From NCBI RefSeq assembly GCF_000226255.1, contig NZ_AGFG01000054.1, positions 14,389 through 78,388 of the forward strand: 64,000 nt of DNA, written 5' to 3'. The notes under the pieces were generated by a model. It worked only from the letters and a program-made list of their open reading frames with translations, did no database searches and had not been told where the DNA came from. Of this stretch, positions 1 through 9,332 are shown one piece after another. The DNA comes from Desulfovibrio sp. A2. GTDB lineage: Bacteria; Desulfobacterota; Desulfovibrionia; Desulfovibrionales; Desulfovibrionaceae. Position numbers and translations under genes: made by a program. The stretch's first letter is position 1. Each line of letters opens with the position of its first letter.

Positions 1-304
1 GTATTTCGCCGAAGGCCTCGGGGATGCCCCAGCCGATGTTTCCCGATTCCTCGTTCATGTGCCACATCAGGCGGCGCATGATGATGCGGGCGTCTTCCAT
101 GTTGGCGTCGGCGATGCGCGCCACCACCCGGCCCAGGGCCACCACGGCGCGCCATTTGGCCTCGCCGCCCAGCAGCAGGAACGACAGCAGCGGGCCCACG
201 GCCCCCTTGCCGGGCAGGGCCACGATGTCGTCCAGGTGTTTTTCCCACTCGGCGGAAGCGAGCAGCGCGCGCAGTTGGGTCTTCAGCGATCTGAAGCGGG
301 GCAT
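1..304 (-). CDS. HEAT-like hypothetical protein, 5' part only
   Basis: The first 101 codons are visible and the gene runs off the left edge. The start is an ATG whose complement lies at 302-304, preceded by a strong AAAGGAGG ribosome site. The protein begins MPRFRSLKTQLRALLASAEW and continues with helix-rich segments such as GGEAKWRAVVALGRVVARIA, typical of HEAT/armadillo-like alpha-helical repeats. No catalytic motif is visible in this part. It resembles an uncharacterised Desulfovibrio-lineage family with HEAT repeats, which is an impression rather than a search result. It is divergent from the sensor kinase. Confidence 0.75.
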   Translation of the reverse strand, partial: MPRFRSLKTQLRALLASAEWEKHLDDIVALPGKGAVGPLLSFLLLGGEAKWRAVVALGRVVARIADANMEDARIIMRRLMWHMNEESGNIGWGIPEAFGEI

Positions 305-704
305 GCTCTCCTCCTTTCCCGTTTCGTGGCGGGCGACGGCTTCGCCCACCCATGCAGCGTTCACCATAACAAGGTGAGCGCATGATGCAACCCCGGGGTG
401 CCGCCCCCGGCCGGAGGCGCCCTTTTCTTTGCCGAGGTGGCCGTTCCTGGCCCCGGCCCCCGCGCGTGGCTGCGGGGTTCGCCTCGTTGCGCGGCCCGTG
501 GCGATTGGCTATGCTGGCGGCAGCTGTCTGTTTCCCGGCGGCAACGCCGCCCCCAAAGACGCCGAGACGCCGCCCGAGGCTCCGCATGTCCAGCGCCGCA
601 GCCCACCACGCCACCCCCGTCGCGCAGCGCGCGCGCCGGGCGGCGTCACGTGGCGGCGGGGCACGCATCCTTCCCTCCCGTTCCCCTTCCTTTTTCGTCC
701 GGTC
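305..704. other. Divergent intergenic region
   Basis: This stretch separates the minus-strand HEAT-like gene from the plus-strand sensor kinase. The kinase frame is open from 429, but codons before 705 have the Arg/Pro composition of non-coding GC-rich DNA and no ribosome site supports them. I see no convincing promoter. Confidence 0.5.
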
Positions 705-3700
705 ATGATCGGTCGCCTGCGCACCGCCCTTGCGCGCTGCCTGGCGTGTTTTCCCCTGCGGCATCTGCTGTCGCGCGCGGCGCCGCCCACGCCGGGTCTG
801 CGCCTGCGCCTGGTGGGGTGGTGCTTTCTGGTCTGCCTGCTGCCGCTTGGCATCGTCAGCGCGGTGTTCGTGCAGGTGACCACGGTGCAGACCGACAGCT
901 ACCTGCACGCGCAGGGGCGCACCCTGGCGGACGCGGCCTCGTTGCAGCTCACCCGCCTGTCACGCACGGCAGAGGCCCTGGCGCGGGTGGTGGCCGGGCT
1001 GCGCGCCGAATACGACGGCGACATGCCCGGCCTGCGCCAGCGGCTGTCCGAGTTGCACGGCCTGTGGCCGCGCGCCTGCATCGAGGTGTTCGACATGGGG
1101 GCCGAACCCGTGGTGCGGTTGCTGCCCGCCGGGGGGCCGCCGGACGGTGTGACGCTGGACGGGGCGCTGGTGGTGCGGCAGGCCCTGCGGGGGCTGTCGC
1201 GGCGCGACGTGTTCCGCTCGGCGGACGGGCTGGCCATCAAGGCGGTGGTGCCGATCATCGTGTCCCAGGGGGACGGTGGCAGCGCCGGAGCGGACCGCAA
1301 GCGTCCGTCGCCGCTGCCCGCGCCCATGGGCCCGGCCGCGCTGCCGGAATCGTCCATGTCCGCCGTGCCCCAGATGTCGCAACTGTCGCCGATGGCCCCC
1401 TTCGCGCCGTTTGCCCCCTTGGCGTCGGACGTGGAGGACATGGCTGGGCGGGTGGACATGGAAGGGCTGGCGTCCCGCCAGCAGGGGCGCATCGTGGGGG
1501 CGGCGGTGGTGTCGTTCCCCATGAACAGGGCGCTGTTGCGCGGGCTGGGCGACGCCGTGCGGGCCGACGTGGCGGTGTTCGACCTGGGCGGCCAACGGCC
1601 GCGCGGCACGCTGTTTCCCGGCGACGGCACGGCAGACGTGGCCGACTGGCCGGACCGGCCCGATCTGGCCCAGGGCCTGGGCCAGGGCGCACAGCAGGCA
1701 TTCTCGTGGTGGGGCACGGGCCGGAGCGGTTCCGCGCCGTCGCTTTTCCCCATGGAGTGGCCGGGTGGGCGAGCAGGGGCGTCCGGCCTGTTGCCGGGCG
1801 GCATCGGCCAGGGATCGGAACTGCCGTTCCTGCAACGCTACGAGCAGGTGGCGGGCAGGCCGTACCTGGTCAGCTACCAGCCCTTGCCGGGCGGCAGCGG
1901 CATTCCGGCGGGCGCGCTGGCGGTGTTCGTGGACGTGGAGCCGCAGCGTTCGCGGCTGCACACCGCCGTGGAATACACCCTGCTGGCGGCGGTGGTGGCC
2001 CTGGGGCTGTCCATCTGCACCGGGTTTTTCATCGCCGACCGGGTGGTGCGCCCGCTGCACGAGCTGCTGCACGCCCTGCGCCGCATTTCGCTCGGCAACT
2101 ACAGCGAACGCCTGCCCCCGGCGGGCATGGCCGAAATCGGCCAGTTGGCCCAGGCCGTGAACCACATGGCCTCCACGCTGGAGGAAAACCGCACCAGCCT
2201 GCTGGGCGCGTTGCAGGAAAAGGTGGAGTCCGGCGAACGTCTGGCCCGCGCCAACCGCGAACTGGAACTGCTGAACTGGGAACTGACCCGCGCCCAGGCC
2301 AACTACCGGCGCATTTTCGAGGAATCGGCCCAGGGCATCTACCAGTCCACGCCCCAGGGGCGCTTTCTGCGGGTGAATCCGGCCATGGCGCGCATGTTCG
2401 GCTATTCCTCGCCTTACGAGATGGTATCGTCGGTGACGGATATCGGCGAACAGCTCTACGTGCGCCCCGGCGAGCGCGAGGAACTGCTGCGCCGCCTGCG
2501 CCACGAGGGGCGGGTGTCGGTGGAGACCTGCCTGCGCAGGCGCGACGCCAGCGTGGTGTACGTGGCGCTGACCGCACGCGCTGTCACCGGCGAAACCGGT
2601 GAGCAGTTGTACATGGAAGGGGCGGTGCACGACATCACCGAGCGCGTGGAACGCCACCGCGCCGAGCGCGAACGCGAGGCCGCCGAGGCGGCCAGCCGGG
2701 CCAAGACGCAGTTGCTGGCCCGCATGAGCCACGAGGTGCGCACCCCCCTCAACGCCCTGCTGGGCATGGCCGACGTGCTGGACCGCACGCCGCTGGCCCC
2801 GGAGCAGCGCGGCTACCTCGACGTGCTGCGCAACTCCGGGCATTCGCTGCTGGCCCTTTTGAACGACGTGCTGGACTTTTCCCGCCTGGAGGCGGGGCGG
2901 GTGGTGCCGGAACGGGTGGGCTTTCGGCTGGGCGAACTCATGGAGCAGGTCTGCCGCCAGATGGAGCCCGCCGCAGGCGTGGACGGAGCAGGCGGGCGCG
3001 ACCTGCGCCTGAACTGGGCCGTGCTGCCCGGCGTGCCGGATGCGCTGGTGGGCGACCCGCTGCGGTTGCGCCAGATTCTCGGCAACCTGGTCTCCAATGC
3101 GGTAAAGTTTACCCCCGCCGGGCGGGTGATGGTGCTGGCACAGCCCGCCGACGGCAACGTGCCGGGCCGCGACGGCCCGCTTCCGCCAGACGGGTGCGGG
3201 CCGGGCGGGGGCTGGCCGGACGGGGGCGGTGGGCCTGCTGCCGGTACGGCCTGCGGCGATGCGGCGTGCCGTGCGCTGCAGGGCCGGAAGGTGGAGGTGC
3301 TGTTTTCCGTGGCGGACACGGGCATCGGCATTTCGCCGGAACATCAGGAAGTGGTGTTCGAAAGCTTCATGCAGGCGGATTCGTCCATCACCCGGCAGTA
3401 TGGGGGCACCGGCCTTGGGCTGTCCATCTGCCGGGCGCTGGTGGAGATGCTGGGCGGGGCCATCTGGCTGGAAAGCGCCCCCGGCCGGGGCACCACCGTG
3501 TATTTCACCCTGCCCATGCAACCCGCGCAGGAGGCGGAGCGTGGGATCGCCGCCGACGTTGCCGGGGATGCGGAAACGAAGGATGCGACGGGCGCGACGG
3601 GTGCGGACGGCGGCGGGGCAATCGATGGACGCGGCACCCCCACGCGGACGGGCGTGCCCGACATTGCGGGCGATGCGCCGGATGGTCGGGCAGACGTTCG

Positions 3701-4322
3701 GTCGGACGCGCGGGCGGACATTCGTGAAGACGTGCGGGCCGATGTCCCCGATGCAGGAGGGGGCGGAGAATGCGCCCCTGCGGCGCGGCCCCTGTCCGTG
3801 CTGCTGGTGGAAGACAGCCCCAGCAACCGGCTGCTCTTTTCGCTGTACCTGCGCGGGCGGCCCTGCGCCATCACCGAGGCCCACAACGGCGAAGAGGGCG
3901 TGGCCGCCTATGCCGCAGCCCGGTTCGACCTGGTGTTCATGGACATCGAGATGCCGGTGATGGACGGCTACCGGGCCACGCGGGCCATCCGCGCCCTGGA
4001 GCGCGAGCGGGGGCTGCCGCCCGTGCCGGTCATCGCCCTGACGGCGCACGTGGTGGGTGAGTTCCGCGACGATTGCGCGGCGGCGGGCTGCACCAGTTTT
4101 CTGGCCAAGCCCTTCTCGCGCGGCGAACTGCTGCGCTGCATGGCCCTGTACGGGCCTACTGGCCAAGGGGATGGCGAGGGCGCCTGCGCCGGTGATGCTG
4201 GCAGGCCCGCCGGAGATGGCGGTGCGGCCGGGCTTGATGGACTGGACAGGGGGGACGATGCCGAAGCCGCCGAGACCACCGCAACTGGGGACGGCGGGGC
4301 GCACGAGGGACGCGCGACCTGA
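705..4322 (+). CDS. Hybrid sensor histidine kinase/response regulator
   Basis: A membrane-bound hybrid two-component kinase of 1205 aa. A transmembrane segment lies at about 36-57, a large periplasmic sensor region follows, and a second segment lies at about 424-446. HAMP follows at about 447-495 and PAS at about 530-645 (ANYRRIFEESAQGIY). In HisKA, SHEVRTPLN carries the phospho-acceptor His676. The ATPase domain has the N box (LRQILGNLVSNAVKFT), DTGIGIS and GGTGLGLSI. A C-terminal receiver has FMDIEMPVMDG with Asp1080 and the AKPF lysine motif. A Gly/Pro-rich insertion at about 816-862 sits inside the ATPase domain, and an Asp/Arg-rich linker precedes the receiver. The ATG at 705 is chosen because it directly precedes a signal-anchor-like N-terminus. 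The frame extends upstream to 429 without support. Ligand and partner regulator are unknown. An alternative output is phosphorelay to an unlinked HPt protein. Confidence 0.9.
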   Translation: MIGRLRTALARCLACFPLRHLLSRAAPPTPGLRLRLVGWCFLVCLLPLGIVSAVFVQVTTVQTDSYLHAQGRTLADAASLQLTRLSRTAEALARVVAGLRAEYDGDMPGLRQRLSELHGLWPRACIEVFDMGAEPVVRLLPAGGPPDGVTLDGALVVRQALRGLSRRDVFRSADGLAIKAVVPIIVSQGDGGSAGADRKRPSPLPAPMGPAALPESSMSAVPQMSQLSPMAPFAPFAPLASDVEDMAGRVDMEGLASRQQGRIVGAAVVSFPMNRALLRGLGDAVRADVAVFDLGGQRPRGTLFPGDGTADVADWPDRPDLAQGLGQGAQQAFSWWGTGRSGSAPSLFPMEWPGGRAGASGLLPGGIGQGSELPFLQRYEQVAGRPYLVSYQPLPGGSGIPAGALAVFVDVEPQRSRLHTAVEYTLLAAVVALGLSICTGFFIADRVVRPLHELLHALRRISLGNYSERLPPAGMAEIGQLAQAVNHMASTLEENRTSLLGALQEKVESGERLARANRELELLNWELTRAQANYRRIFEESAQGIYQSTPQGRFLRVNPAMARMFGYSSPYEMVSSVTDIGEQLYVRPGEREELLRRLRHEGRVSVETCLRRRDASVVYVALTARAVTGETGEQLYMEGAVHDITERVERHRAEREREAAEAASRAKTQLLARMSHEVRTPLNALLGMADVLDRTPLAPEQRGYLDVLRNSGHSLLALLNDVLDFSRLEAGRVVPERVGFRLGELMEQVCRQMEPAAGVDGAGGRDLRLNWAVLPGVPDALVGDPLRLRQILGNLVSNAVKFTPAGRVMVLAQPADGNVPGRDGPLPPDGCGPGGGWPDGGGGPAAGTACGDAACRALQGRKVEVLFSVADTGIGISPEHQEVVFESFMQADSSITRQYGGTGLGLSICRALVEMLGGAIWLESAPGRGTTVYFTLPMQPAQEAERGIAADVAGDAETKDATGATGADGGGAIDGRGTPTRTGVPDIAGDAPDGRADVRSDARADIREDVRADVPDAGGGGECAPAARPLSVLLVEDSPSNRLLFSLYLRGRPCAITEAHNGEEGVAAYAAARFDLVFMDIEMPVMDGYRATRAIRALERERGLPPVPVIALTAHVVGEFRDDCAAAGCTSFLAKPFSRGELLRCMALYGPTGQGDGEGACAGDAGRPAGDGGAAGLDGLDRGDDAEAAETTATGDGGAHEGRAT

Positions 4323-4380
4323 TGGGGTGCGGGCGGACGCCCGGCCCCACGGGAAAGGCTTCGGTCTTTCGGGGATGCTT

Positions 4381-5799
4381 CTAGCGCAGCCCGGCCACGG
4401 ACAGCACCAGTTCCGCCGCCATGCGTCCGCCGCCCCGGCGGGGGGCCATCCATTCCTCGAAGCGGCGGCACACCCCGTCACGCTGCAGGGGGGTGCGCAA
4501 CTGTTGCAGCAGGGCCTCGGCCAGCGCGTCGCCGTCGGCCACCTCCGTCAGCAGTCCGGCCTCGGCCAGGCCGCCGCCCACCCACGCGAAGTTTTCCCGC
4601 GACGGCCCCACGCAAGGCGCCACGCCGTGCGTCAGGGGTTCCAGAAAGTTCTGGCCGCCCAGCCGCGCCAGCGAACCGCCCACGAACACGGCGGTGGCGC
4701 TGGCGTACAGCGCGGCAAGCTCGCCGAACACGTCCCACACCAGCACCGTGCCCCGCGCGGCAGGCTCGCCGCCGGGCGCGCCCGTGCGCCGCGAGCGCAG
4801 TTCCCACGGCAGGCCGGCCTGTTCCAGCGCGTTCACCCATGCGGGCACGCGGTGCATGTGGCGGGGGGCCACGGCGATGTCCGCGTCGGGCCGTTCCTGC
4901 AAGAGGCGCTGGATGACCGGCAGCAGGGCGGTTTCCTCTTCCTCGCGCACCGAGCCCAGCACCACCAGCGGGGCGGATGGGCGCAGCACCGTGCCGGTCA
5001 GGGCCGGGACCGGGGCGGGAGAGGGCGCGGGCGACGTCTGGGGTGAGGCCTGGGACGACGGTTGCCCCGCAGGCGGGGGCACGGCCCGGTCGAACTTGAT
5101 GTTGGGCATGACCGAGGTCCGGTCGTGCCCGAACAGCAGGCCGAAGCGTTGGGCGTCGTCGGGCGAGATGGCGGCGATGCGCGCCGGGGCCATGGACCGC
5201 CAGAAGTCCGGCGTGAGCAGATACCCGGCCAGGGTGCGCGGGGTCATGCGGCCGTTGGCCACGGCCACGGGAATGGACCGCGCGGCGCAGGCGGACAGCA
5301 GGCCGGGCCACAGCTCCGTTTCCAGCAGGGCCACGGCGCAGGGCCGGGCCTGATCCAGCGCCCGGCGCATCAGGTGCGGCTCGTCGAAGGGAAAGTAGCG
5401 CACCTGCACGTGCAGCCCCGGCCGGTGCTCCACGGCCCAGTCGCGGGCCTTTTCCAGCACGTCCACCCCCTGCCGGGTGCACGAGGTGAGCAGCACGGAC
5501 AGCTTTCCGTCAGCGGAAAAGGGCGGGCAGGACCGGGGGCAATCCCCGGCGGCGGGATCGTTTCCGGCGGATGCGGCAAGGCCGCCGTCCAGATGGCGCA
5601 GCAGTTCCCACGCCAGATACGCCTCGCCGCCCGAGGCCGCCTGCACCCACAGGTGGGCCGCCTGGGCCCATCCATCGGGCACCAGACGCTGGTCGTAGCC
5701 TTCGGCCAGGCGGGCGTTGCGGCGCAGCAGGGGGCGCGCCATGCGCCACACGCCGCCGTAGACGGCCAGCAGCGCCGCGTGCAGATGGTCGGGCTTCAT
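4381..5799 (-). CDS. waaA: 3-deoxy-D-manno-octulosonic acid transferase
   Basis: A 472-aa GT30 glycosyltransferase that moves Kdo from CMP-Kdo onto lipid A precursor at the inner face of the cytoplasmic membrane. The N-terminal hydrophobic helix, the acceptor-side motif WVQAASGGEAYLAWELLRHL, the ETELWPGLL motif and the C-terminal VFVGGSLARLGGQNFLEPL donor-site segment are all family hallmarks. Length is slightly above the usual 420-430 aa because of Ala/Pro-rich insertions, for example at about residues 237-257. It is convergent with the sensor kinase and lies 63 bp downstream of the HD-domain gene on the same strand. kdsD, also in the Kdo pathway, sits at 45.2 kb. Confidence 0.93.
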   Translation of the reverse strand: MKPDHLHAALLAVYGGVWRMARPLLRRNARLAEGYDQRLVPDGWAQAAHLWVQAASGGEAYLAWELLRHLDGGLAASAGNDPAAGDCPRSCPPFSADGKLSVLLTSCTRQGVDVLEKARDWAVEHRPGLHVQVRYFPFDEPHLMRRALDQARPCAVALLETELWPGLLSACAARSIPVAVANGRMTPRTLAGYLLTPDFWRSMAPARIAAISPDDAQRFGLLFGHDRTSVMPNIKFDRAVPPPAGQPSSQASPQTSPAPSPAPVPALTGTVLRPSAPLVVLGSVREEEETALLPVIQRLLQERPDADIAVAPRHMHRVPAWVNALEQAGLPWELRSRRTGAPGGEPAARGTVLVWDVFGELAALYASATAVFVGGSLARLGGQNFLEPLTHGVAPCVGPSRENFAWVGGGLAEAGLLTEVADGDALAEALLQQLRTPLQRDGVCRRFEEWMAPRRGGGRMAAELVLSVAGLR

Positions 5800-5862
5800 G
5801 CGGGAACCTTTTTGCGGAACAGGAAGAAAGAGGTGTTCGGGGAGGGCGCGTTCAGCCCGCGT

Positions 5863-6561
5863 TCAGTCCGCGTTGACGGCCAGTTCGCCGTCGCGCGGCG
5901 CGGCGTCGTGCAGGGCAATGCCCAGCCGCTCGGACAGGGCGCGTTCGATGTCCACGGCCTGCTCGTGCGATTCGCGGATGCGTTCGCGGATGCGCTCGGT
6001 GCGCCCGTACCGCTCGACGAGGTCGTCGAAGCGTTCCTCCAGCGTCACCAGCCGGTCGTGCTTCACGCGCTTGTCGGCGTAGATGATGATCAGCGGCAGG
6101 AACCATTCGGTCACGGTAACGTCCACCCGCCACGGCCAGTGCACGTGGTGCATCACCCCTTGGGCGATGTGCGGGTTGCCCGTCTCGTGCAGGGTCCACG
6201 CGCCGCCGAGTTGGGCGTGGTTGCCCCCGTGGCGGATGGTGTAGTCCTTGGCGATGTCGTGCAGCAGGGCGCTGGCCAGCACCGAAGGCAGGTGCAGGTC
6301 CGCCCCGCCACTGCTGGCAAGGGCCGCTCGGGCCAGCGCCATGGCCATTTCGGCCACCATGCTGCTGTGCGCGCGGATGTGGTCGGGCATGGCGTAGCGG
6401 TCCCACAGGGCGTGGCAGGCGGCCGCGTCGGGCACGGGCCAGGCGTGCGAGGGCGCGAAGCTGATCGGCGGCAGGTCGTCCACGGTCATGCAGCGGCGCG
6501 CCGCCGCCTCGCGCGGGGTTTCCGCGTCGCCCGTGAAGGGCATTTCCACGGTGGCGGTCAT
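5863..6561 (-). CDS. HD-domain metal-dependent phosphohydrolase
   Basis: A 232-aa cytosolic protein with an HD domain. Visible metal-ligand motifs are a first histidine in MPDHIRAHSSMVAEMA, the HD pair in ASALLHDIAKDYTIRHGGN, and later histidines in GVMHHVHWPW. A helical C-terminus follows. The ATG at 6561 is chosen because an AGAGGAGA ribosome site precedes it; the longer open frame to 6987 looks non-coding. The domain arrangement recalls YqeK-type nucleotide phosphohydrolases, but the substrate cannot be read from the sequence. It probably shares a transcript with waaA downstream. Confidence 0.85.
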   Translation of the reverse strand: MTATVEMPFTGDAETPREAAARRCMTVDDLPPISFAPSHAWPVPDAAACHALWDRYAMPDHIRAHSSMVAEMAMALARAALASSGGADLHLPSVLASALLHDIAKDYTIRHGGNHAQLGGAWTLHETGNPHIAQGVMHHVHWPWRVDVTVTEWFLPLIIIYADKRVKHDRLVTLEERFDDLVERYGRTERIRERIRESHEQAVDIERALSERLGIALHDAAPRDGELAVNAD

Positions 6562-7028
6562 GCAGTCTCCTCTGGCGGGGCGCGGGCCGGGCGGACCGCA
6601 GGATGCCGGTCCCGTGCGATGCGCCGCGCGTTCACCACATCCACAACCATAACCACTGGCCGAGCAAAAGGCAAAGCGCGGGCCGTCCTGCCTGCCCGGC
6701 CTGTCCTGCCTGCCCGTCCTGCCCGGCCAGTGGCCATGGTGGCGGGCGCTTCCGCCGCCGGACGTGGTCCCGTCTCGTTGACAGCAGCCCTTGGCACGGC
6801 GTAGCACCATCGGGACACGGTGCGGAGGGCATGGGGTTGCCCGCGCGAAACCGTGCGGGCGGCGGGCCATGCCCCAGGGGCGGTTCCGCCGTCGTGTCGC
6901 GCCGCTCCGGCATGCAGTGTCCGGCGGCGCATCATCGTCCGGCGGGCGGCCCGCAAGGTTCGGCCCACAGCGGCCATCCGGAACCATCCGGGTTCACCGC
7001 CGACGCATCGAGAGGCAGGAAGACCAAC
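6562..7028. other. Divergent intergenic region between HD gene and hypD
   Basis: About 470 bp without a supported gene. It contains a repetitive CCTGCC/CCCGGCC tract at about 6685-6735. A possible sigma70 promoter toward hypD is TTGACA at 6778-6783, an 18-bp spacer and TAGCAC at 6802-6807, which would leave a leader of about 220 nt. A sigma54-like TTGGCACG at 6791 has the wrong spacing to its GC element. Confidence 0.4.
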
Positions 7029-8126
7029 GTGAGCGTGAATTTCTCCACGGCCTTCAAGGACCCGGACCTTTCCCGCAGCCTCGTCGAGCGGCTGCACCGC
7101 GAACTGGACCGCCCCCTGCGCTTCATGGAAGTGTGCGGCACCCACACCGTGGCCATCTTTCAGAGCGGCATGCGCCCGCTGCTGCCCGCCGGGGTGAAGC
7201 ACCTGTCCGGCCCCGGCTGCCCGGTGTGCGTGACCCACGAAAGCGAGGTGGCCGCCTACCTGCAACTGGCCGAAAAGCCCGGCGTGATCATCGCCACCTT
7301 CGGCGACCTGATGCGCGTGCCCGGCCCCGGCGGGGCCAACCTGAAGCTGGCGCAGGCCCAGGGCGCGCGGGTGGAGATCGTCTATTCCGCCCATGACGCG
7401 CTGAAGCTGGCCGCCGACAACCCCGGCGACACCGTGGTCTTCCTCGGCATCGGGTTCGAGACCACCGCCCCCACCGTGGCCGCCACGGTGCTCATGGCGC
7501 GCGAGCAGGGGCTGAAGAACTTCTGCGTGCTCTCGTTCCACAAGCTGGTGCCGCCCGCGCTGCGCGCCCTGCTGGCCGACCCGGACTGCGCCGTGGACGC
7601 CTTTCTGCTGCCTGGGCACGTTTCCACCATTCTCGGCGTGGAGCCCTACCGTTTCGTGGCCGACGAATTCCACACCCCCGGCATCATCGCCGGGTTCGAC
7701 CCCGTGGACATCCTGCAGGCCCTGCTGATCATGGTGGAGCAGCGCAAGTCGGGCCAGTTCGCCATCGTCAATTCCTACCGCCGGGCCGTGGACGACGCGG
7801 GCAACCCCCGCGCGCGCGAGATTCTGGACACCGTGTTCCAACCTGCGGACGCCCTGTGGCGCGGCATCGGCTGCATTCCCGGCAGCGGGCTGGTGTTCCG
7901 CCCCGAATTCGCGCAGTTCGACGCCATGCCCCGCTTGGGGCTGACGCTGCCCGAGGCCAAGCCCATCGCGGGCTGCAAGTGCGGCGACGTGCTGAAGGGC
8001 AAGATGCAGCCCAGCGACTGTCCGCTCTTCGCCAAGGCCTGCACGCCCGCCAAGCCCGTGGGGCCGTGCATGGTTTCCACCGAGGGCAGCTGCGCCGCCT
8101 ACTTCAAGTACCACGTGGAGGCATGA
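7029..8126 (+). CDS. hypD: NiFe-hydrogenase maturation factor HypD
   Basis: A 365-aa iron-sulfur protein that, with HypC, carries the Fe(CN)2CO unit during assembly of the NiFe-hydrogenase cofactor. Family signatures are MEVCGTHTVAIFQSG, the GPGCPVCVTH cysteine motif and the C-terminal [4Fe-4S] region with GCKCGD, SDCPLFAKAC and VGPCMVSTEGSCAAYFKY. The start is a GTG at 7029 with AGGAAG just upstream. No in-frame ATG gives a complete N-terminus. Length matches the family. hypE follows after 4 bp, so the two are surely co-transcribed. hypA, hypB, hypC and hypF are not in the window. Confidence 0.95.
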   Translation: MSVNFSTAFKDPDLSRSLVERLHRELDRPLRFMEVCGTHTVAIFQSGMRPLLPAGVKHLSGPGCPVCVTHESEVAAYLQLAEKPGVIIATFGDLMRVPGPGGANLKLAQAQGARVEIVYSAHDALKLAADNPGDTVVFLGIGFETTAPTVAATVLMAREQGLKNFCVLSFHKLVPPALRALLADPDCAVDAFLLPGHVSTILGVEPYRFVADEFHTPGIIAGFDPVDILQALLIMVEQRKSGQFAIVNSYRRAVDDAGNPRAREILDTVFQPADALWRGIGCIPGSGLVFRPEFAQFDAMPRLGLTLPEAKPIAGCKCGDVLKGKMQPSDCPLFAKACTPAKPVGPCMVSTEGSCAAYFKYHVEA

Positions 8127-8130
8127 CCGC

Positions 8131-9156
8131 ATGGCCGGGGATACGCTACTTCTCGACTACGGCAGCGGCGGCAAGGCCGCGCACCGGCTCATTGGCGAAC
8201 TGTTCCTGAAGCATTTCGACAATCCCGTGCTGCGCACGCTGGACGACGCCGCCCGGCTGGAACTGACCGGACCGCTGGCCATGAGCACCGACAGCTACGT
8301 GGTGGACCCGTTGTTCTTTCCCGGCGGCGACATCGGCACGCTGGCCGTGCACGGCACCGTCAACGACGTGGCCATGCTGGGCGCGCGGCCCCGCTACCTG
8401 AGCTGCGGGTTCATCCTGGAAGAAGGGCTGGACATGGAGGTGCTGGAGCGCATCGTCGCCTCCATGGGCAACGCCGCGCGCGAGGCCGGGGTGTGCATCG
8501 TCACCGGCGACACCAAGGTGGTGCCGCGCGGCATGGCCGACAAGGTGTTCATCAACACCACCGGCATCGGCGAGATCATCGTCAATCCTTCGCCCAGCGG
8601 GCATTCCGCCAGGCCGGGCGACGCCGTCATCGTCAGCGGCACCATGGGCGACCACGGGCTGACCATTCTGTCGCACCGCGAAGGGCTGAACTTCTCCGCC
8701 GACGTGCGCAGCGATTCCGCCGCGCTCAACGGGCTGACCGAACGGCTGCTGCTGGAGGTGGGCGACATCCACGTGCTGCGCGACCCCACGCGCGGCGGCC
8801 TGGCCACCACCCTCAACGAAATCGCCGGGCAGTCGGGCGCGGTGCTGCGCATCGCCGAGCGGGACATTCCCGTGCGCGACGCCGTGCGCGAGGGCTGTTC
8901 CTTCCTCGGGCTGGACCCGCTGTACCTCGCCAACGAGGGCAAGTTGATCTGCATCCTGCCGCAGGAAAAGGCCGAAGCCGCCCTTGCCGTGCTGCGCCAG
9001 AGCCCCCTTGGCGCGGACGCCGCCCGCATCGGCACCGTGCTGGCCCCCGACGGCGCGGGCCCCGGCCGGGCCGGACAGGTCATCCTGGAAACGCCCATGG
9101 GCGGCCATCGCCTGCTCTCCATGCTGGAGGGCGAGCAGTTGCCGCGCATCTGCTGA
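8131..9156 (+). CDS. hypE: Carbamoyl dehydratase HypE
   Basis: A 341-aa AIR-synthase-like ATPase that dehydrates the S-carbamoyl group on its C-terminal cysteine to thiocyanate, supplying cyanide for the NiFe site. The protein begins with LLLDYGSGGKAAHRLI, has the DSYVVDPLFFPGGDIGTLAV motif and ends in PRIC. The terminal Cys is intact. It is the last gene of the hypDE unit, followed by a terminator hairpin at 9197-9234. Confidence 0.96.
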   Translation: MAGDTLLLDYGSGGKAAHRLIGELFLKHFDNPVLRTLDDAARLELTGPLAMSTDSYVVDPLFFPGGDIGTLAVHGTVNDVAMLGARPRYLSCGFILEEGLDMEVLERIVASMGNAAREAGVCIVTGDTKVVPRGMADKVFINTTGIGEIIVNPSPSGHSARPGDAVIVSGTMGDHGLTILSHREGLNFSADVRSDSAALNGLTERLLLEVGDIHVLRDPTRGGLATTLNEIAGQSGAVLRIAERDIPVRDAVREGCSFLGLDPLYLANEGKLICILPQEKAEAALAVLRQSPLGADAARIGTVLAPDGAGPGRAGQVILETPMGGHRLLSMLEGEQLPRIC

Positions 9157-9196
9157 CGCCGGGCGCGGCTGGCAAGAAAGAGAAAAGAGTTTGAAT

Positions 9197-9234
9197 ACGA
9201 GAGAGGGGGGCTTTGAAAAGCCCCCCTCTCTCGT
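9197..9234 (+). terminator. Hairpin after hypE
   Basis: A perfect 17-bp stem (9197-9213 with 9218-9234) around a TGAA loop, 40 bp past the hypE stop. There is no long T run after it, so termination strength is uncertain. Confidence 0.7.
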
Positions 9235-9273
9235 GCTCTCACCCCGCAAACTTTTTGGTTGGGTGAAACGGAA

Positions 9274-9304
9274 AACGCCGCCGGGCTGCATGCCCGGCGG
9301 CGTT
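9274..9304 (-). terminator. Terminator of the minus-strand sugar transferase
   Basis: A 13-bp perfect stem (9274-9286 with 9292-9304) and a 5-nt loop. Read on the minus strand it is followed by a T-rich stretch (TTTCCGTTT), as expected for a rho-independent terminator of the gene ending at 9333. Confidence 0.75.
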
Positions 9305-9332
9305 CGTCATGTTGCGGGAAGGGTGCGGATGC

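Noticed and set aside
429..704. Longer start for the sensor kinase
   Set aside because: The extra 92 codons are Arg/Pro-rich without a ribosome site, and the ATG at 705 directly precedes a membrane-anchor N-terminus.
960..4481. A 1173-codon open frame on the minus strand opposite the sensor kinase
   Set aside because: It is a GC-bias shadow. Its translation is Arg/Pro/His/Gln-rich with no domains, while the plus strand encodes clear kinase motifs.
6791..6806. Sigma54-like promoter TTGGCACG...AGCAC upstream of hypD
   Set aside because: The distance between the GG and GC elements is 11 bp instead of the required 12, so it is not a proper -24/-12 promoter.
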